Below, one piece after another: positions 61,045 through 64,000 of a DNA stretch of 64,000 nucleotides. A model generated the notes under the pieces. The model was not told where the DNA came from, ran no database searches, and saw only the letters and a list, made by a program, of their open reading frames with translations. The DNA is taken from the NCBI RefSeq assembly GCF_038967635.1, contig NZ_CP152413.1, forward strand, positions 992,001 to 1,056,000, written 5' to 3'. Source of the DNA: Bradyrhizobium sp. B124 (GTDB lineage: Bacteria; Pseudomonadota; Alphaproteobacteria; Rhizobiales; Xanthobacteraceae). Both the position numbers and the translations under genes were made by a program. Within the stretch, counting starts at the first letter, position 1, and the number at the start of each line of letters is the position of its first letter.

Positions 61045-62319
61045 CTAAGGAACGGGAACGGTGCACCGTTGGCGCGCTGTCTGCGAGGAACCTGCCGCAT
61101 GAAGAGGGACTATGTTCCCGCCGGTGATCAAGTTGGCCCAATCGCTCATCAAGGCGCGACGCTTTTCTAGCTTTTGACCGCGCTGGTAGGCTGCCGTCGT
61201 CTCGGTCTTGTATTTGTGCGCCAATGCGGCTTCTCGGACACCGTCCGGATAGTCGGTGCACTCCTCCGCCCAGGTCGCGAACGTTGCCCGGAAGCCGTGT
61301 ACGGTGACGTGCCGATACCCTAGACGATCCAGCACCGCCAGCATGGCGTTCTCGGAAAACTCGTGGCCCGCCGGATTGGCAAAGATCAACTCGCTCTGTT
61401 GGCCTTCGCTAAGCTCGTCGAGCACGTTGAGCGCCGCCTGAGAGAGCGGCACGCAATGGTCCTGGTCCATTTTCATGCGCTCACCGGGAATCCGCCATAC
61501 AGGACCGGTTGGAAAGGCCCGATCGATCTCGGTCCACTTGGCGCCCACGATCTCGTTCGTGCGGCAAACAGTGAGGATCAGGAAGCGCAGCGCGACCGCG
61601 GCTCGTCCCTCGGCCGCGCGGAGCCCGCTCATAAACTGCAGTGCCTCGGCATAGGGTAGGGCGGGATGGTGACGAATGACGCGCTTGGGCCGCTTCGGGA
61701 GCTTTTCTCGGAGCTGCTTAGTAAGCTCGGCCGGATTCCGGAAATCGGGATCGTCTATGTTTGCGTTCTTGGCGATGATTGTTTCGATGCGGCCGCGAAC
61801 CCGATTGGCGGTCTCACGCTTGGCCACCCAGATGGGCTCGAGCAATTCGTGAACGTGGCTCGGCTTGATCTCCGTGACGATCAGCTTCCCGATCGTGGGA
61901 TAAGCGTATCGCTTAAGCGAGGAGGGCCATTGGTCACGGTGTTTCGCACTCCAAGACGACCATTGCATCCGGATGTAGGCTTCCGCGCATTCCTCAAACG
62001 TTGGCGCCGCGGTCTGCGCCTCCATCGCCTTCGCCTCTTGGCGGGCTTCACGACGTTCCTGGACGATGTCTACGCCGGCCGTGCTGCGATCGCCCTTCAC
62101 CCGCAAGCGGGCCGCGTCGCGTGCAAGGCGTGCGTTCTTGAGCGACACGTCTTTGAAGGAACCCAAGCCGTGCCAGCGCTCCTTTCCGTCCTTCCAATAA
62201 CGATAAGACCAGCTCTTTGCCGCAGGCCCGGTGATGATCAGGTAGAGCCCGCCGCCGTCGCTATATTTTCCGCACTTGGTTTCGCGTTCGACATCAAGTG
62301 GCTTGAGCTTTCCAGCCAT
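61045..62319 (-). CDS. P4-type tyrosine integrase of the island
   Basis: A 424-residue integrase. The N-terminal DUF4102-like arm-binding domain (1-90) opens KLKPLDVERETKCGKYSDGG; the core-binding domain follows (105-200). The catalytic residues are Arg253 (VCRTNE), His341/Arg344 (HGFRATF), His368 (AALAHKY) and the nucleophile Tyr378 (AAYQRGQ), all intact. It lies 160 bp from the tRNA-Ser 3' end and is transcribed away from it, the standard arrangement. It should recombine the 16-bp repeats at 33283 and 62480. Confidence 0.95.
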   Translation of the reverse strand: MAGKLKPLDVERETKCGKYSDGGGLYLIITGPAAKSWSYRYWKDGKERWHGLGSFKDVSLKNARLARDAARLRVKGDRSTAGVDIVQERREARQEAKAMEAQTAAPTFEECAEAYIRMQWSSWSAKHRDQWPSSLKRYAYPTIGKLIVTEIKPSHVHELLEPIWVAKRETANRVRGRIETIIAKNANIDDPDFRNPAELTKQLREKLPKRPKRVIRHHPALPYAEALQFMSGLRAAEGRAAVALRFLILTVCRTNEIVGAKWTEIDRAFPTGPVWRIPGERMKMDQDHCVPLSQAALNVLDELSEGQQSELIFANPAGHEFSENAMLAVLDRLGYRHVTVHGFRATFATWAEECTDYPDGVREAALAHKYKTETTAAYQRGQKLEKRRALMSDWANLITGGNIVPLHAAGSSQTARQRCTVPVP

Positions 62320-62479
62320 GTGTTCCTCCGATGAAAACCATCCTCCGAACCCACGGTCCCAAGCTACGGTTTGCGCATTGATTGTGAGGAACGGCGGCGA
62401 ACAAAGGAATACCGTCTGCCGACGAAAGCGCTGATTTTACTGGGGATTCCGAACAGCGGAGAACAACGGAGAACACTAT

Positions 62480-62495
62480 ATTGGCGGAAGGGGTG
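62480..62495 (+). repeat. right attachment site (attR) in the tRNA-Ser 3' end
   Basis: Second copy of ATTGGCGGAAGGGGTG. Bases 62482-62495 are the last 14 of the tRNA gene (CACCCCTTCCGCCA on its strand), so integration leaves the tRNA intact. Confidence 0.85.
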
Positions 62496-62571
62496 GGATT
62501 CGAACCCACGGTACCCTTGCGGGCACGCCGGTTTTCAAGACCGGTGCCTTAAACCACTCGGCCACCCTTCC
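62482..62571 (-). tRNA. tRNA-Ser (anticodon UGA)
   Basis: 90 bases with encoded CCA. Acceptor GGAAGGG/CCCTTCC with discriminator G, anticodon loop CTTGAAA (UGA), a long class II variable arm (GTGCCCGCAAGGGTACC) and T loop TTCGAAT are all standard. It is the integration site of the island. Confidence 0.97.
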
Positions 62572-62818
62572 GGATCATTCGGATCAGGCCCTTAGCGTAG
62601 GGCGACGCCGAACGCAACGCGAACTTGGTGAGAACACCGGAGCGAAATGGGCCGTTTGCCCGGTCCACCGGCAGCGAACCGACTGAATTCGAGCGCGAAG
62701 ACAACCTGGCCTTCAGCCGATGCTGTGGAGCCGAGGCCGCAGCAATTGGCCACGGGTCTTCGTCGCATGCACGCACCACGGTTGACCGCGACCACCGCCG
62801 CTGGCCATCATGATGCCC

Positions 62819-63250
62819 ATGAAGCGCGTCCTCTTCCTTTGCACCGGCAATTACTACCGCAGTCGATACGCCGAGGAGCTGTTCAATCATCTTGCGCGCG
62901 GCGAAAACCTGCCGTGGCGCGCCTCCTCGCGAGGCGCCGCCGAACGGGGCTCGCCCGACAATGTCGGCGCCATGTCGGTGTTTGCCGACGACCGGCTTCG
63001 CGCCAACGGCATCGTTCCAGAGGGCGCTGCGCGCTATCCGCAGCCATGTTCATTGGCTGACTTCGACGGCGTGGACGTGGTGATCGCGCTCAAGGAGGCC
63101 GAGCATCGTCCGCTGATCGAGCGGAGGTTCCCCGAGGTCGCCGGCAGGGTGACCTACTGGCATGTGCACGATATCGATGTTGCCTATCCCGCGGATGCGT
63201 TGCCGATGATCGACGAGCTCGTCCGCGAGCTGGTTTCATCGCTCAGGTAA
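62819..63250 (+). CDS. low-molecular-weight protein-tyrosine-phosphatase-like protein
   Basis: A 143-residue cytoplasmic phosphatase-fold protein. The phosphate loop CTGNYYRS near residue 8 fits C-x5-R with Cys8 and Arg14. The region YWHVHDIDVAYPAD may hold the general-acid Asp, though the classic Asp-Pro is not present. Substrate could be a phosphotyrosine protein or another phospho- or arsenate-type ligand. Three ATGs are near; MKRVLFLCTGN (62819) matches the family start. It overlaps the Nudix gene tail to tail by 8 bp. Confidence 0.82.
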   Translation: MKRVLFLCTGNYYRSRYAEELFNHLARGENLPWRASSRGAAERGSPDNVGAMSVFADDRLRANGIVPEGAARYPQPCSLADFDGVDVVIALKEAEHRPLIERRFPEVAGRVTYWHVHDIDVAYPADALPMIDELVRELVSSLR

Positions 63251-63677
63251 CCGGTTCGCGCTTCAGGAAGATCGCGAGCGCATATTCCGCCGGGCGTGCG
63301 AGCCTGCCGCTGATGCATTCGAGATCATCGACGGCGACGATCTCGAGGCGGCCTTCAGTGACCTTCAACCGGTCGATCGGCACGTCCCACGCGAGGAACA
63401 CCTCGCCGCGAAGGGTGCCGCCTGGCGTCGAATGATCCGGCCCGAGATAACGACCGATCAGCTCAAAGCGCTCGGGCGGCAGGTAATAGCCAATCTCCTC
63501 GTGGATTTCGCGCACCACGCATTCCAGGAACGTCTCGCTGCCTTCCTTCCGCCCGCCGAACAGGCTGACCTTGCCGGGGTCGGAGACGTGAGGCAGGTCG
63601 TCGCGCAATTGCATCAGCAACCGGCCATCCGTGGTGACCAGCAGGGCGGACGTTCCTTCTCGTAACCGGCCGGACAT
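63243..63677 (-). CDS. Nudix hydrolase
   Basis: A 144-residue hydrolase of nucleoside diphosphates linked to X. The Nudix box is complete: GRKEGSE, then seven residues and REIHEEIGY. The N-terminus (SALLVTTDGRLLMQLRDD) is typical of the MutT-like fold. It probably acts on a damaged nucleotide or dinucleotide, but the substrate is not predictable. It is convergent with the phosphatase-like gene. Confidence 0.9.
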   Translation of the reverse strand: MSGRLREGTSALLVTTDGRLLMQLRDDLPHVSDPGKVSLFGGRKEGSETFLECVVREIHEEIGYYLPPERFELIGRYLGPDHSTPGGTLRGEVFLAWDVPIDRLKVTEGRLEIVAVDDLECISGRLARPAEYALAIFLKREPVT

Positions 63678-63881
63678 GCGCGAATCCTCTCGCGGGAAAG
63701 GTGGAGGGGTGCGTCAAGACCGGGGCTGGGAGAAGACGGCGGATCTGCTGCGCGGATCATCTCAGCGGGGTAGACGTCTGGCTGGTATCGCCAGCACTCT
63801 GACGCTGAAGCCGGAGGTCGAGCGGCGAGGGTCGCCGCGGTCTTTCGCGTGGACGCAGATGGCGCCCAAGACATCATGTGT

Positions 63882-63980
63882 TCAGCCGAAAGCGAAGGCC
63901 AGCAGGCTGGAGCACAGCAGCACGAGGCTTGCTGCGGTCAGGGTTAGAAATCCGTCGGAGACCAAATCGTGATTACGCAT
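63882..63980 (-). CDS. 32-residue membrane peptide
   Basis: A short frame (MRNHDLVSDGFLTLTAASLV, then LLCSSLLAFAFG) with one hydrophobic helix covering most of its length. AGGTG is 4-8 bases upstream of the ATG at 63980, which supports translation. Single-helix peptides of this size are often subunits of membrane complexes; a partner is not visible in the window. Confidence 0.55.
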   Translation of the reverse strand: MRNHDLVSDGFLTLTAASLVLLCSSLLAFAFG

Positions 63981-64000
63981 GATACACCTGCTTTCTACCG

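Larger units (their letters stand above)
33283..62495. mobile_element. 29.2-kb genomic island integrated at tRNA-Ser(UGA)
   Basis: A 16-bp perfect direct repeat bounds the element and a P4-type integrase sits at the tRNA end. Inside are a serine recombinase, ParB-like proteins, an AAA/HTH replication-type operon, repeat clusters and at least two defence-like gene groups. There is no conjugation or phage structural gene, so if it moves it relies on helpers. The second recombinase system and the internal tRNA suggest that it grew by nested insertions. The flanks look like continuous chromosome. Confidence 0.8.

Noticed and set aside
33283..62495. CRISPR array or prophage structural genes in the island
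   Set aside because: No regularly spaced direct repeats with spacers, no cas genes and no capsid, tail, portal or clear terminase gene were seen.

Overview
This window reads as a chromosome segment of an alphaproteobacterium of the order Hyphomicrobiales, most likely Bradyrhizobium. The evidence is high GC in the flanks, many two-component kinases (including an HWE-type kinase), an EcfG-type general-stress promoter, a GTTC-N7-GTTC SOS box, and small rhizobial protein families. The genus is inferred from protein style only, because no database was searched.

Left flank, 1-32.3 kb, ordinary chromosome. It opens with the 5' end of a solute-binding-protein gene and a Pro/Glu-rich protein. Next is a six-gene minus-strand operon: a CUT1-type ABC importer (Tat-exported binding protein, two permeases, ATPase), a D-2-hydroxyacid dehydrogenase and an amidase. 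Then come a Spy/CpxP-like periplasmic protein and a three-gene MFS / acyl-CoA-dehydrogenase-like / VOC operon whose middle gene has a one-base frameshift. These are followed by a PilZ protein, a class III cyclase, a UvrD-like helicase and a cluster of very small genes, two of them sharing a LexA-type SOS box. The 17.7-27.8 kb stretch is a signalling block: a PAS hybrid kinase with an EcfG promoter, a 2094-residue soluble hybrid kinase carrying eleven tandem 92-residue double-HAMP units, and a REC-PAS-HWE kinase. A sorbosone-dehydrogenase-like protein, an antibiotic-kinase homologue and a divergent HxlR / haloalkane-dehalogenase-like pair with twin operators complete this flank.

Integrated island, 33283-62495. 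A 16-bp direct repeat (ATTGGCGGAAGGGGTG) occurs at 33283-33298 and again at 62480-62495. The right copy is the 3' end of a tRNA-Ser(UGA) gene, and a P4-type tyrosine integrase lies beside it. The repeats delimit an island of about 29.2 kb that looks composite. It carries (a) a left defence-like block with a nuclease-like protein, unknowns, an OLD-family ATPase/TOPRIM nuclease and a ComEC-like metallo-beta-lactamase protein; (b) a large serine recombinase followed by two ParB-like proteins; (c) a tightly overlapping replication-type operon (excisionase-like HTH, AAA ATPase, small proteins); (d) unknown, secreted and zinc-ribbon proteins, repeat clusters, an XRE regulator and an XRE-ImmA/IrrE protease; (e) an unusual tRNA; and (f) a three-gene operon of SNF2-like helicase (DUF3883), DUF1156 adenine methylase and DUF499 ATPase. 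The last is the strongest candidate for an anti-phage system here.

Right flank, 62.5-64 kb. The chromosome resumes with tRNA-Ser, a low-molecular-weight phosphatase-like protein, a Nudix hydrolase and a 32-residue membrane peptide.
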